A DNA stretch of 64,000 nt, taken from contig NC_091973.1 in NCBI RefSeq assembly GCF_036711975.1, forward strand, positions 2,728,001 through 2,792,000, given 5' to 3'. Each line of letters begins with the position of its first letter. Position 1 is the first letter of the stretch. The notes beneath the pieces are model-generated. The model saw nothing but the letters and a program-made list of their open reading frames with translations, was not told where the DNA came from and did no database searches. Shown here in pieces: positions 1 to 12,300 of this stretch. Position numbers and translations under genes: made by a program. The DNA comes from Onthophagus taurus (lineage: Eukaryota > Arthropoda > Insecta > Coleoptera > Scarabaeidae).

Positions 1-58
1 CCAATATAGTATGTATCATCACATCTTTTTTTGATACATCTTAATTTAATGTATTTAG

Positions 59-3000
59 TTTGGAAATGTTGGATAAAATTGAGCCGCCAACGATCCCCGA
101 TGGATATGGTATATCAGTAGCTTACGGTTGTTTGTTAGAAATAGTTCGTTCACTTCATATAACGATAGTTCCACAACCACTTCCTGATGAAGATAATCCA
201 CCTCAACAAACTCCGAATACTGCGGATAGAGAGCTTCATACTCAATTGATTAATTCTAGTTGGTGCGGGCTTTTGGCTGCGTTAAGTCCATTAATTGAAG
301 CGAGTACTGATGAAGCGGTTACTGAAAGTATTTTAAAATGTGTGCAAACTTACGCCTCGCTTTGCGGGTTATTAGAACTTCCTACAGCTAGAGATGCATT
401 TATTACCGCGATTTGTAAGGCATCGCTTCCGCCACATTATGCCTTGACCATTTTGAACACTATAACACCGAATATTAATTTGAGGCAACGATCCGATAGC
501 GATGTGTCCGGTCAATTTACAACGTCTTATGGGGAAGTTGATTATCGGCAACAAGTTGTTGCTGTTGGAACTCCATTACCTACTTCAGCAGTACCTGCAG
601 GTAATTAAAAAAAATATTTTTAAAACAATTTAATTCAAATAATTGTTTTAGGTGCTTCTCAAGGACCTGTAATGTTAACGGCAAAAAATTTACAAGCGAT
701 GAGAGCTTTGTTAAGTCTAGCTCATTGCCATGGGAGTATTTTAGGTTCATCTTGGCACTTGGTGTTGACCACATTGCAACATTTAGTGTGGATACTCGGT
801 TTAAAACCGTCCACAGGTGGGAGTTTAAAAGCAGCAAAGAATTTGATAGAGCCAAGCGCGGTTATAAGTTCTGTAATGGCGGATCTTCCGGTTTTATCAG
901 CCATGTTAAGTAGATTGTTCGAATCGAGTCAATACCTAGACGATGTCGCTCTGCATCATTTAATAAACGCGTTGTGTAAATTATCTCAAGAAGCTATGGA
1001 ATTAGCGTCAACAAATAGAGAACCATCTTTATTTGCTGTCGCTAAATTATTAGAGACGGGTTTAGTAAACATGAAAAGAATCGAGGTCCTTTGGTGTCCA
1101 TTAACTAATCATCTGTTGGAAGTTTGTCACCATCCCCACATTCGAATGCGCGAATGGGGAGTCGAAGCCATCACATACTTGGTTAAAGCGGCGTTACATT
1201 TCAAACACTCCGTTCCGTTGCGTGATAATCAAAAGCTTCAAACGCTTCTCTTGGGACCGTTGGCTGAACTTTCCAACATACGACAAGCAGATGTTCGTCA
1301 AAGACAACTCGAATGTGTGTTGCAAATTTTACATGGAGCCGGCGAAACTTTGTCGCACGGATGGTCCTTAGTTTTAGGAATTATTGGTGCCGTTTCAGAT
1401 CATCAAGGGTGTGTATCGTCATCTTTATATGCATAATCTCTCAACATAGTTTTGATTTGATCACTAAGATTATGTTGGGAAATTAATGCATTTAAAGAAA
1501 TTATAATATAGCGTGACCTCGATAATCCGAACTAATTAAAACCGCAGTGATCTGGATAAGCAAAAAACTAATTAATTAATTATCGAGGTCGCACTGTAAT
1601 ATTGTATATTAAAATAATAATTTTTATACGCATAGTTTTAAGACTTTGCGTATAAAACAAATCGTTGATGTAAATATTGGAATGAGTTATTTTTGTTGGA
1701 TTTTAGGGAGAATTTAATAAAAATAGCTTTTCAATGTTTACAATTAGTAATAACGGATTTTTTACCAGTGATGCCATGGAGATATTTGCCACTTTGTGTA
1801 AATACTGTTGCTAAGTTTGGATCGCAAACGCAGGAATTAAATATATCGTTAACTGCAGTCGGATTAATGGTAACCCTATAATTCTCTTTATCATTTTAAC
1901 GACTAATGTTTCTTTATAGTGGAATATTTCCGATTATTTTCATCAAAATCAAGCAAAGTTGAGTCAAACGTTAACTGAAGATACGACAGTTTTGCCTGAA
2001 TTTCCGGGTACGATTAATATGCCTAGTTTTGATAAGTTATGGATGTGTTTGTACGCGAGGCTTGGTGAATTATGCGTGGACCCCAGGCCTGCCGTAAGAA
2101 AATCTGCGGGTCAAACGCTATTTTCGACGATAAGCGCGCATGGAAATTTGTTAAAACAAGGAACATGGCAAGCGGTTGTTTGGCAAGTACTTTTCCCATT
2201 ACTTGAAAAGGTAAAAACATTATCAACAACGGCCAGTTCCGAAAAAGTAGACGCTGGTGGTAACATATTGATTCATCACACCAGAAATACAGCACAAAAA
2301 CAATGGGCGGAAACACAAGTGTTAACACTATCGGGTGTTGCGCGTGTTTTTAATACAAAAAGGCAATTGTTGCAAGCTTTAGGCGATTTTCCTAGGGCTT
2401 GGTCGATTTTATTAGAATTTATAGAGAACGCTGCGCTAAGTAAGAACAACGAAGTCTCATTTGCGGCGTTAAAATCGTTTCAAGAAGTTTTATACGGTAA
2501 TAAATCGCAAACTAAAGAAAATAAATCGAATGGGAACGATGATATTTGGACGGTCGGATGGAAAGTTTGGTTAAAAATAGGAACTGAAATATACATACCG
2601 TCTGAAAAAGAAATAAACGACGATGTTTATATTCCAAATCAAGCATATTTAACGGCTTTAGTTCAAATATTTCCTAATATATTTCAGTGTATTAAAACTA
2701 ATTTTAACATAGATGATTTACGTCAACTTTGTAAGGTTTTAAATAACATTGTTAATGTACCAATGTACAGTGACAATTCGCAGTATTTATTAGCCAACAC
2801 ATCGGAATTTAGTTTGTCAATTTTACACGATGGCGTTTTACACGCCGTCGATCTAATACAAAAAGAAGCTCTCGCAAGGAACAACTACAAAATGATAGCG
2901 GACATTTTAAAGCAATACCTTGCTTTTAGCAAATTCATATGCAACCCGCCTTCACACAAAATCGAATCAAAACATGTAAAAATTTCCCCCGAATGGATCG

Positions 3001-4080
3001 TGATGAATTACATACCATTTGGTGAAAAAGCACTGACAATGGCGGTGAAATTGTATGAAAAAACAGCCGATAATGTTGATATAATCGACAACAATATTCT
3101 TCACGAAATGATACTCGCCTTACACGTTCCTTTATCAATGAAATACAATTGTATATCGAACAGTAGTTGGAAATTGGCCACTAATAGTTTGATAACTGTA
3201 TTAAAAGTTGGATTACCAGTTGCTAGATGTAACGGTAATAGGTTTCACTCGATGTGGAAACAATTAGCTGAAACACTCAACGAATTTTTATTTCCAAAAA
3301 CGTAAATTTACTTCAATTTTTAATTAACCAAAATAGATTTAACATTTTTTTTTATAGTTGTCCTCCAAGCGATCGTGGTTTAGATGAATTTGTATCAGAT
3401 GAAACGTCCGATTGTCAGCTAATCGAATTATTATGTACACAAGTTCTTCCATATTCATCAAGCATTCCGAAAGATTTCATATTGAAAGTGGTTGTATTAT
3501 TAAATAAAGGTTCCATACATTCAGCGACGAATAGTAACATTGATTCCGAGACTGAGTTAACTCTTCGCGAAGAATTTGCTAAGACTTGTTTTGAAACGCT
3601 TTTACAATTCTCGCTGATTGATGACGATAGTCAAGCTTTAGTAATGACTGCTGATGAAAATAGTACGGGAGTCGCCGGGAGATTAGCCGTAACAGCATTG
3701 CTACATCGTTTTCAAGAGGTTTTGAAAAAATTCGTTGACGATGAAAAACACAGCGGAAAATGTCCTTTACCTCGATATCGCTTATCCGAGGTTTCTTTTG
3801 TATTAAAAGCCGTCACTACGTTGATTATTTCAATGAAGAAAGCTTCAATAGGAAAAGGTATAAATAAAAAATTTTTTTCTTTGTATATAATTTTTTTTTT
3901 CTAGAAGATATGGCATCTTGGGAACAATTAATAAACATCTATCCGTATTTAGTGGAATGTACTACTACTACGTCACCTCAAGTATCCAGGCCTTTACGCG
4001 AGGCTCTTTTACAATTCTGTGATTTATTACAACCCCCCAGTAAAGTTGTGTCAAACGGGGTTAAAGACTCCGTTACGTAA
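59..4080 (+). CDS. mon2: MON2 homologue, C-terminal part (5' end outside window)
   Basis: Six exons are visible: join(59..600, 652..1409 minus one base i.e. 652..1408, 1707..1869, 1920..3301, 3358..3857, 3905..4080), giving about 1,172 residues up to a TAA stop. MON2 is a large HEAT-repeat protein related to the Sec7 Arf-GEFs (BIG/GBF type). It acts at the trans-Golgi and endosomes, where it scaffolds Dopey and the flippase Neo1/ATP9A. Conserved blocks recognised by eye include [17 protein letters not shown] near the start, the stretch [19 protein letters not shown] spanning exon 3, and the end segment around [19 protein letters not shown]. Each splice join keeps the frame and restores family sequence, for example [16 protein letters not shown] at exons 2/3. 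Full-length relatives are about 1,700 residues, so roughly 500 N-terminal residues lie upstream of the window. No frameshift or stop is seen. The gene is convergent with SZT2. Confidence 0.9.
1509..1598. mobile_element. Miniature pogo/Tigger-like inverted-repeat element in MON2 intron
   Basis: About 85 bases between MON2 exons 2 and 3 are bounded by GCGTGACCTCGATAA and its near-complement TTATCGAGGTCGCAC. The motif CAGTGCGACCTCGATAAT resembles termini of pogo/Tigger-type Tc1/mariner elements (from memory of the family). There is no coding capacity, so it would be a non-autonomous copy. Confidence 0.5.
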
Positions 4081-4119
4081 CGTACACGTGTCATTGTTTT
4101 CTTTTAATATTCGCACGTA

Positions 4120-4125
4120 AATAAA
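4120..4125 (+). terminator. Candidate MON2 poly(A) signal AATAAA
   Basis: AATAAA lies about 40 bases after the MON2 stop codon. A second AATAAA near 4246 falls in the segment that is then duplicated downstream, so alternative 3' ends are possible. Confidence 0.45.
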
Positions 4126-4161
4126 CGTTATCGTATCAGATTTAAACTAGATTGCTGCCAG

Positions 4162-6070
4162 GTGTAGTGCGATCTATTAATTATTATTATTATTACTCAC
4201 GTTTATGCATTATTTCATTGTACTTTCCATGTGATTTGTTTTTAATTAATAAATTTTACAGTTACTATATCTTTTTATATTGTTTTATTCATATTTACAA
4301 AACAAAGCAAATAAAGGAATGAAATTATCTCGGCCGACCCAAGTATTATTCGTGATATAGGAGGTATCACAAGATACTTGGGATGCTTTCTATATCACAA
4401 GATATTTGGGGCGGCCGACGTCTTCGAAGTCGGCCGAGATTATTTCTTCCACAAATTTCAAGCAGGTAAAGAAAAACAACCTCGGCCGACTTCGAAGACG
4501 TCGGCCGCCCCAAATATCATAAACAATACAATAAGTCTACCTTGTTTGAAATTTATGGTCTTCGATCTCTAATATAACTCATTTAAAACGACCAAAATTA
4601 ATCATTTTTTCATGATAAGTGTAGTGCGATCTATTAATTATTATTATTATTACTCACGTTTATGCATTATTTCATTGTACTTTCCATGTGATTTGTTTTT
4701 AATTAATAAATTTTACAGTTACTATATCTTTTTATATTGTTTTATTCATATTTACAAAACAAAGCAAATAAAGGAATGAAATTATCTCGGCCGACCCAAG
4801 TATTATTCGTGATATAGGAGGTATCACAAGATGAGACTTGGGATGCTTTCTATATCACAAGATATTTGGGGCGGCCGACGTCTTCGAAGTCGGCCGAGGT
4901 TACTTCCTATATCACAAGCAATATTTGGGGCGGCCGACGTCTTCGAAGTCGGCCGAGATTATTTCTTCCACAAATTTCAAGCAGGTTAAGAAAAACAACC
5001 TCGGCCGACTTCGAAGACGTCGGCCGCCCCAAATATCATAAACAATACAATAAGTCTACCTTGTTTGAAATTTATGGACTTCGATCTCTAATATAACTCA
5101 TTTAAAACGACCAAAATTAATCATTTTTTCATGATAAGTGTAGTGCGATCTATTAATTATTATTATTATTACTCACGTTTATGCATTATTTCATTGTACT
5201 TTCCATGTGATTTGTTTTTAATTAATAAATTTTACAGTTACTATATCTTTTTATATTGTTTTATTCATATTTACAAAACAAAGCAAATAAAGGAATGAAA
5301 TTATCTCGGCCGACCCAAGTATTATTCGTGATATAGGAGGTATCACAAGATGAGACTTGGGATGCTTTCTATATCACAAGATATTTGGGGCGGCCGACGT
5401 CTTCGAAGTCGGCCGAGGTTACTTCCTACATCACAAGCAATATTTGGGGCGGCCGACGTCTTCGAAGTCGGCCGAGATTATTTCTTCCACAAATTTCAAG
5501 CAGGTTAAGGAAAACAACCTCGGCCGACTTCGAAGACGTCGGCCGCCCCAAATATCATAAACAATACAATAAGTCTACCTTGATTGAAATTTATGGAAGT
5601 TTATGGACTTCGATCTCTAATATAACTCATTTAAAACGACCAAAATTAATCATTTTTTCATGATAAGTGTAGTGCGATCTATTAATTATTATTATTATTA
5701 CTCACGTTTATGCATTATTTCATTGTACTTTCCATGTGATTTGTTTTTAATTAATAAATTTTACAGTTACTATATCTTTTTATATTGTTTTATTCATATT
5801 TACAAAACAAAGCAAATAAAGGAATGAAATTATCTTGGCCGACTTCGAAGATGTACTATTATTCATGATATAGGAAGTATCACAAGATACTTGGGATACT
5901 TTCTATATCACAAGATACTTGGGGCGGCCGACGTCTTCGAAGTCGGCCGAGGTTACTTCCTATATCACAAGCAATATTTGGGGCGACCGACGTCTTCGAA
6001 GTCGGCCGAGATTATTTCTTCTACAAATTTCAAGCAGGTTAAGGAAAACAACCTCGGCCGACTTCGAAGA
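4162..6070. repeat. Tandem ~460-530 bp duplications with hairpin repeats (MON2 3' flank)
   Basis: A segment beginning GTGTAGTGCGATC recurs at 4162, 4619, 5138 and 5667, giving periods of 457, 519 and 529 bases. Each unit has an AT-rich half containing TTTATGCATTATTTCATTG and a GC-rich half with two to four copies of the palindromic core (arms GGCCGAC and GTCGGCC around TTCGAA). Units two and three are nearly identical. The fourth has changes and ends inside a core copy at about 6070, where SZT2 3' UTR sequence begins. Short open frames in each unit are translations of the repeat and are not annotated as genes. The units differ mainly by gain or loss of one core-plus-spacer module. Confidence 0.9.
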
Positions 6071-6112
6071 ACAATTCGTTAGAAATGAAAGAGACATTTT
6101 ATATCAAAAAAC

Positions 6113-6118
6113 TTTATT
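6113..6118 (-). terminator. Candidate SZT2 poly(A) signal
   Basis: TTTATT on the plus strand reads AATAAA on the minus strand, about 210 bases downstream of the SZT2 stop. It lies only about 40 bases from the edge of the hairpin-repeat array, so the array abuts the transcript end. Confidence 0.45.
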
Positions 6119-6327
6119 GAACTTTTTCGTCAACATTAAATCTAATCCTAAGTTTTATCACAACGATCATTTCGAAACGTAACATTTTCTCTTAATATTG
6201 CACGTGTTTTATTTTGATAAAAATATGGCACTTTGTAGTTTATAAAAAAATATTATAAAACTCTCCTTAGACTTAAAACAGTATTAAAAAAAACACAATT
6301 CTTTTACATTTTAAACTTAACATGATG

Positions 6328-9300
6328 CTATATCATGTTCATCCACAGGTAGAAACAAACACAATTTATAAAACCGTTTATCAAGGCGTTACGGTCTCTA
6401 ACGCACATGTGGGATTCTTCTACATCATCAGCCGGTCTATTTACAATGTATATATTCTTAAAATAAAATTAACAATTAGATAATAATAAAAATTTAATAT
6501 TATCGCTTACCCCTCTTGAAATATCCAAATCCAAAGATAACATCATAAAAGCTCCCGAATACCTTGGATGTAAAATTACATAATGCCAAATAGACTCGTC
6601 GGGTGACACAAAGACTCGATAATGTTCGGAGTATTTCATAACAAGAAGTTTTGCAAAATCTTGGTACCATTGTATGGGTTCTTTTAATAACGTTTCCAAA
6701 TTCGGGTGAGCTTCCGCTAAATTTTCTTGTTTAGCCAACGATTTTAATTCGGAAAATTCTTCAAACGTTAATTTATTTGATTCTTGCGTCGATAACAATT
6801 TATTCCAAAGCATGTGTGTGCGACAATGTATTGTTCCTAAATAATTAAACACATAAATAAAAAACCTTGTTATAAAAATAAATAAATACCTTGTGAAGCC
6901 ATTTCACGAAGTCTCGTTTCCGTGGAATTCGCGCAATCCAAAATAAGTTGTTGCATTAATTGTTCGTGCGAAGAATAATAACCTAAATAATTAACAGATT
7001 CTTGTTTAATTTCGACGCGTTGCCGCGGTTTAGTTTTGTCTTTGGGTTTTTGATTTTCGATCTCATCGGAATCGTCGGTTTCGCGTTCCGACGAAAAGCT
7101 GCGATTATCGTATTTTGAATCTTCTAAAGACGATTCAAGCGAAGCCCCATCGATCGGCGATAACAAATCGGTTTCGTTGGTATCGATCTCTAATTCGTTT
7201 AAGATAACTTCGTCTTTGGGTTTTTCGATTTCGCTTTTAAGTGAAATAACTGTCCGGAATTTTCCGAGTTTCTTTTCGTTATCGAATTTCGGGTACATTT
7301 CTCTTCGGGATGTTAATATCAAATAATATTTCATGTGGAGGCAGTAATCTTTTCCGTTGTCGTAAGGACTTACGTCCGTTACGATCGATGTTACATCAAA
7401 ATCGTCGGTGTGTTGTCTATCTTGCGAGTCTTTATAAGATAATTGAGGTGTGTTTGTGGTTTGTACTAATATGTATTCGACTTCATCGGAAACTTTGTTA
7501 TCTCTCATAATGATATGTTTAAATTGGTACTGTTTAATATGAGCTAATAAGAAGTTGTATAATTGTTTTCCGTCCGTTAATAAATTTGATATTTTTACGG
7601 TATCGGTGTAAACCAAATTTCTCGCGTAATTTGGCGCTTTGCTGTAATATTTCATAAAGTCGTTTAAAAAACTTGTTATATAATAACCGTCTTTTAATTT
7701 GCTGTTGTTGTTTTCAGAGACATAATTACATACGCAGCGTAGATGAAAATCGTATGTAAACGAATGCAAATGCATAAAAAATTTGACCTTATCACATTCG
7801 TCGAGAAAGCTTTGCATAAACTGATTTATTGCCGCTTTTGTGTTATTATTGTGTAACCGATTGTATTCAATCGCGTGGAGTTTCGTTATCAGGAAAGGTT
7901 CTTTTAATTCAATCGTAAATATTAAAATTCCCCCTAACAAAGCTTTTTGCATAAAATGGATGTTTTCGAATAAAAAATTCGACGATTTTTTGTCATTCTT
8001 TTCAACTTGTAATGTCATAAAACCCAACGTTTGCAAATAATGTTTATATTCGGAAATAAAGTACGTGCACAATTCTTGATGCCACGATTCGTCTTGTTCG
8101 TCCATTTGCAAATCGAAACTTGTATCGCCCGTCGGTACAATTGTATGATCTCGAGTTCTCGCCGCCTTTACTCGCCATCTCGATAAAAATAATAACGGCG
8201 TGTGACAATAGTGAATATTTCTTGAATTTTGCATCAAAATATGTATTTGGGAATGCGTTGCAGTGCTACTTCGCGATTGATACATCGAGTGCAAAGCTTT
8301 TAAATCATCACGGTGTCGTTTATTCGACTGTTTTATCTCGCACATTTCCAACATATTCGTTACTACAGAATCCATATAAGGCGATACGATTCGATAAGTG
8401 TCTTTAAAGGACTCTATGAATGTTGGGATTGCGTTTACGCTTGCTTGAGACCTTCTTGTTCGATCCCTTGGAAATTTCGACATCAAATCTACGTCGCACA
8501 TACTATTTATATATGGGTTGTTTGGGCCAACGAAAGGCGATCTACTTATAATTTGATCGTGAAACATTCCGAGTTTTTGTGCTGTAATCGAAGATAATAG
8601 ACATCCTCTCATACATAACCAATGACTTAAATTAGTCGTTTGATCTATTAATTTATCCATCGCATCTTTCGACCAGTTATAAACGTATAAAGTAACCTCG
8701 GTGTTGGTTATTTTAGCCCATAAAATTCTTTGTCGGGGTATAAAGCGATTATTTATCGATGTTGGGGGGTATTTAAAAATTTGTTTTAATGATGTATCGT
8801 TAGCTAAGTTTGCATCACCATTTTGACATATTTTCCAATGATTAAAACTTCTCGCAATCAAAATGTATTCGTTTGAGTATGAAGTGGAGATGTAAGGACG
8901 ATAAGTATCGGAATGGCTATCGTAAATGAAGACTCTAACGGCATCTGATGATATATTTCCGATAAGTCCTTGTAGTTCTTTAACTACCGTATGTAAGGAA
9001 TGTTGGCTGCATAGATTTAAAATTGTTTTTCTTACTGAAGGCACGCCGAGGATATCAGAAAATTTAAACCACATGGGTAAAATAACGCGGTATGTTTCAG
9101 AAAGTTGGCCTTCCTCGCCTAATTCATAAGGATCCATTTTAACCATTGGTTTAGGGATAGAATTTTTTGATAAATCCTTAACGAATAAATCTCTCGTAAG
9201 TAATTTTTGGACCGATAAATTCTCCGTTAACCGTTTCTTATACGTCTGAGAAGGCAATTTATCAAATTTTAACTCATAATTTATAATTCTCGATTTCATA

Positions 9301-12300
9301 TTGCTGGGTTCTATCGTAGCGTCGAGAATAACTTGTTTGCGTTGCTCAACACCGTCGTTTTGTAACGAATCAATTTTTATGTTTGTGTTATTTTCGATTT
9401 TTTCGACACATAGTTGTTTTTTAAGCATGTGGTATTCGATTATTATATCCCAATTAGCGTGGCTAGCGCTTGTGTATAACTTTTGAAACAAATTATCCAT
9501 ATTAACACGTCCTTGGTTCCATAATCGGAACTCTAAATACGTACTAGGAAGTATATCTTCCGTTTCGATTACGCCGCATTCGACGATGTCGTCTTCTTTG
9601 CGTTTTAAAAGTTCTTGGAAATCAACTTCCCCTCGTGGTTGATCTCTGGTGTGGTCCATAACCGCCAAAGCGATGCAAGAAATGCCTTTATTTCCGGTCA
9701 TTGATGTTTGATTGTAAATAAATATGTTATCCTCCGTTATAATATTGGCTTGATCGCATTCTGAGTAATCTTTAAATTGGTAATGAGGTTTGCAATCGCC
9801 CGTATATTTCGGGATGTTTAAGAATTGAAGTAAATTTTGGCGCAAATAATACGTAAACGCGTCGAGTAATTTAATTGAATATTCTTGGATAAAAAATCGT
9901 ATGACGTATTCGGGGGGTTTAAATGGTTTTTGAAGAAATCGAACGTCATCCGCCGTTAATGGGCACATCGAGTTTCTTGCTAAAGTCAATGAAAGGTTGT
10001 CTAAAACAGCATCATCGAGTCTGTTTTGTAAAACTTGAACTAATTCGCATCTGACGTCTTGCCCCGTTTCGGTTATACCATGTACTCTTAATATGATTGT
10101 ATCTTCATGCGGATCTTCTTTCGTTTCTTTCTCGCCAAACGAACGCACTCTCGGACGAACATCGGCGATCGCGCAAGAAACAACCGTTCCATCAACAGGT
10201 AAAGTACTTTTTTGATGCCCCAACGGTAAAGATGTGACGGAAGGGCTCCGCGAAACGTTTTCAAATTCGTTCAATTTTGATTGAGAATTTTTATTATAAT
10301 AATTATAATTTTCGTGTAAACGCAAATAAAAAACGTTCATTTTATTGTCTTGATACACAAACATGTTGCAACGGTTTGTAACGGAAAATTTATCTAAAAC
10401 TGTTTTTAAAGTTGATATTCCCGCGGACAACCCCGCTTTACCCGGGCCGGTTTTAAATCGTGGGTGTAAAACGAAATGTGTCTCCCAAACAACGGGACAA
10501 CTAAAATAACCGGCTTTAAATTTTAACGAAGCTTCCGTTAGTGTTGCCGAATATAATTCGCATTCATCGTTACTTTCTTCCATACATTTTAACCGCGAAA
10601 ATGATTTAGCCCCGGAATTAGTAGCGGTGTCGTTTTTCCATTCTGATAAAGAATCATCGGGTTCTAAAAGAACGTTGCATGTTCGAGTATCGTGTAACGA
10701 TTGCAATAATAAATATTGATTCACTTGTTTGCATAAATCTTTAATGGCGTCGTGAATATCGCGTTGGACTTTCAAATAAACACCGACATGAATAGTGGGT
10801 AATTCTAAGTATCTACAATGAAAGTATATTGTAACTGCATCGTGATGTATTTCCATGATGAGCCAAAAATTTGGCAAATTCTTTCGCTTTTTATGTAACT
10901 CTATTAACCATTGGAATTTTGAGTCTTCCTCTAAATTGTAATCGCTGTCGTAATCGGTAAAAACATCTTCTTCGTTTAATTTTGAAAGGTAATATATATC
11001 ATCAACTTGGCAGAGTTGATATTCGGGGACTGAAATTTTTCCGAACTCTTGCATAAATTTTTCGTAGCTTTGAGATGGTTTATAAACAAAATTTAATTCG
11101 ATGACGTCCATTCGACATGACTCTCGAGATCTACTTTCCGCAATATGTTTTGAGACGAATTTTAAAGTATTTTCGGTAACCGGGTTAACATCTAACAAGG
11201 AATGCGCTATTTCGTCTTTTAATAACCATTTAATTTCCTCAATTAGGTCGTGAATCGCACGTCTTTGAATATCGGGAACGTTTGATAACCCGCCCAATTC
11301 TTCTAAATTAAAACTTGAGTTACAACTACCTTCCGAGGCTGAGCCGCTAGTGCTAAGTTGAAACCCATCGGAACAAAACGACGTTGTTCTTAATCCTTTG
11401 CTTGAATAACCTGTTATTACATTCTGGACATCGCCGGGTAATGTTAAGCATAAAACGTCGAGGCTTATATACAATTTACATTTTTGTGTTATTTCGACGT
11501 CGATGACGTCGCATATTTCTTTAAGGCACGTTGGTAAAAGTTTTACGGGGATATTCTCGTGGTAATCATCGTATTGAACCGTAGCTACGTAGTGTAAAAA
11601 TAAAGGAGTCATCGGAACAAAAACGGTGCCATTTTGTTGATGAACAGTGCTGGTGTAACTATCCGATTGGAAATCGACGTTATCAGAAATAACTTCATCA
11701 TCGCTATCTGTACTTTTATCTTCCAATTTAGCGATGTTTAAATTATCACAAAAATAGAATTCTTGATTCGTCGGAATGACAGTGAAAGCTTTATTGGTGA
11801 TGGAATAAAATTTTTCTTTTATCAATGAATGTATCGGTTTTAATGCGCTATATTGTTCTAACGATATTAATGATATTTTATCACCTTCGCTATCTTTCAA
11901 ATGCCCACAAATCGTTTGTAAATATTCAGTTATATCAATTTTATAAATGGTTTCTTCGCATTGATCCATAGCAGCTTGAACATCACCACGATTAATATAC
12001 AAATTTTGATGTAAAGCTGCATAAAGCGAAGTCACAAAGCATTTACAATGCGTTAAAGCGATCGTTTTGCAATGTTGCTTCACGTTAGTTCCGTAATCAG
12101 TTTCTTCCGAATCGCCATCTTCGGGATTTAACGAAATCTCTTCCTCTAAATTAAATTTATCTTGATCCTCGATCATTTTAAAACGATGATCTTGAAACAC
12201 ATCCTTTTTATATAAATTAGCACCTTGATTTTCAACGCACGCGTCAACTAGCAAACCCAACGGGCAATCATACACGTAAATTGGTAAACACAACGTCTCC

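Noticed and set aside
4378-6182. Several 60-90 codon open frames in the MON2-SZT2 spacer
   Set aside because: They are translations of the hairpin repeat (recurring peptide [10 protein letters not shown]) and recur in two frames per unit, so they are not genes.
7310-9486. Plus-strand open frames of 60-95 codons
   Set aside because: They lie antisense to the 5.7 kb SZT2 exon, which has clear family sequence; they are shadows.
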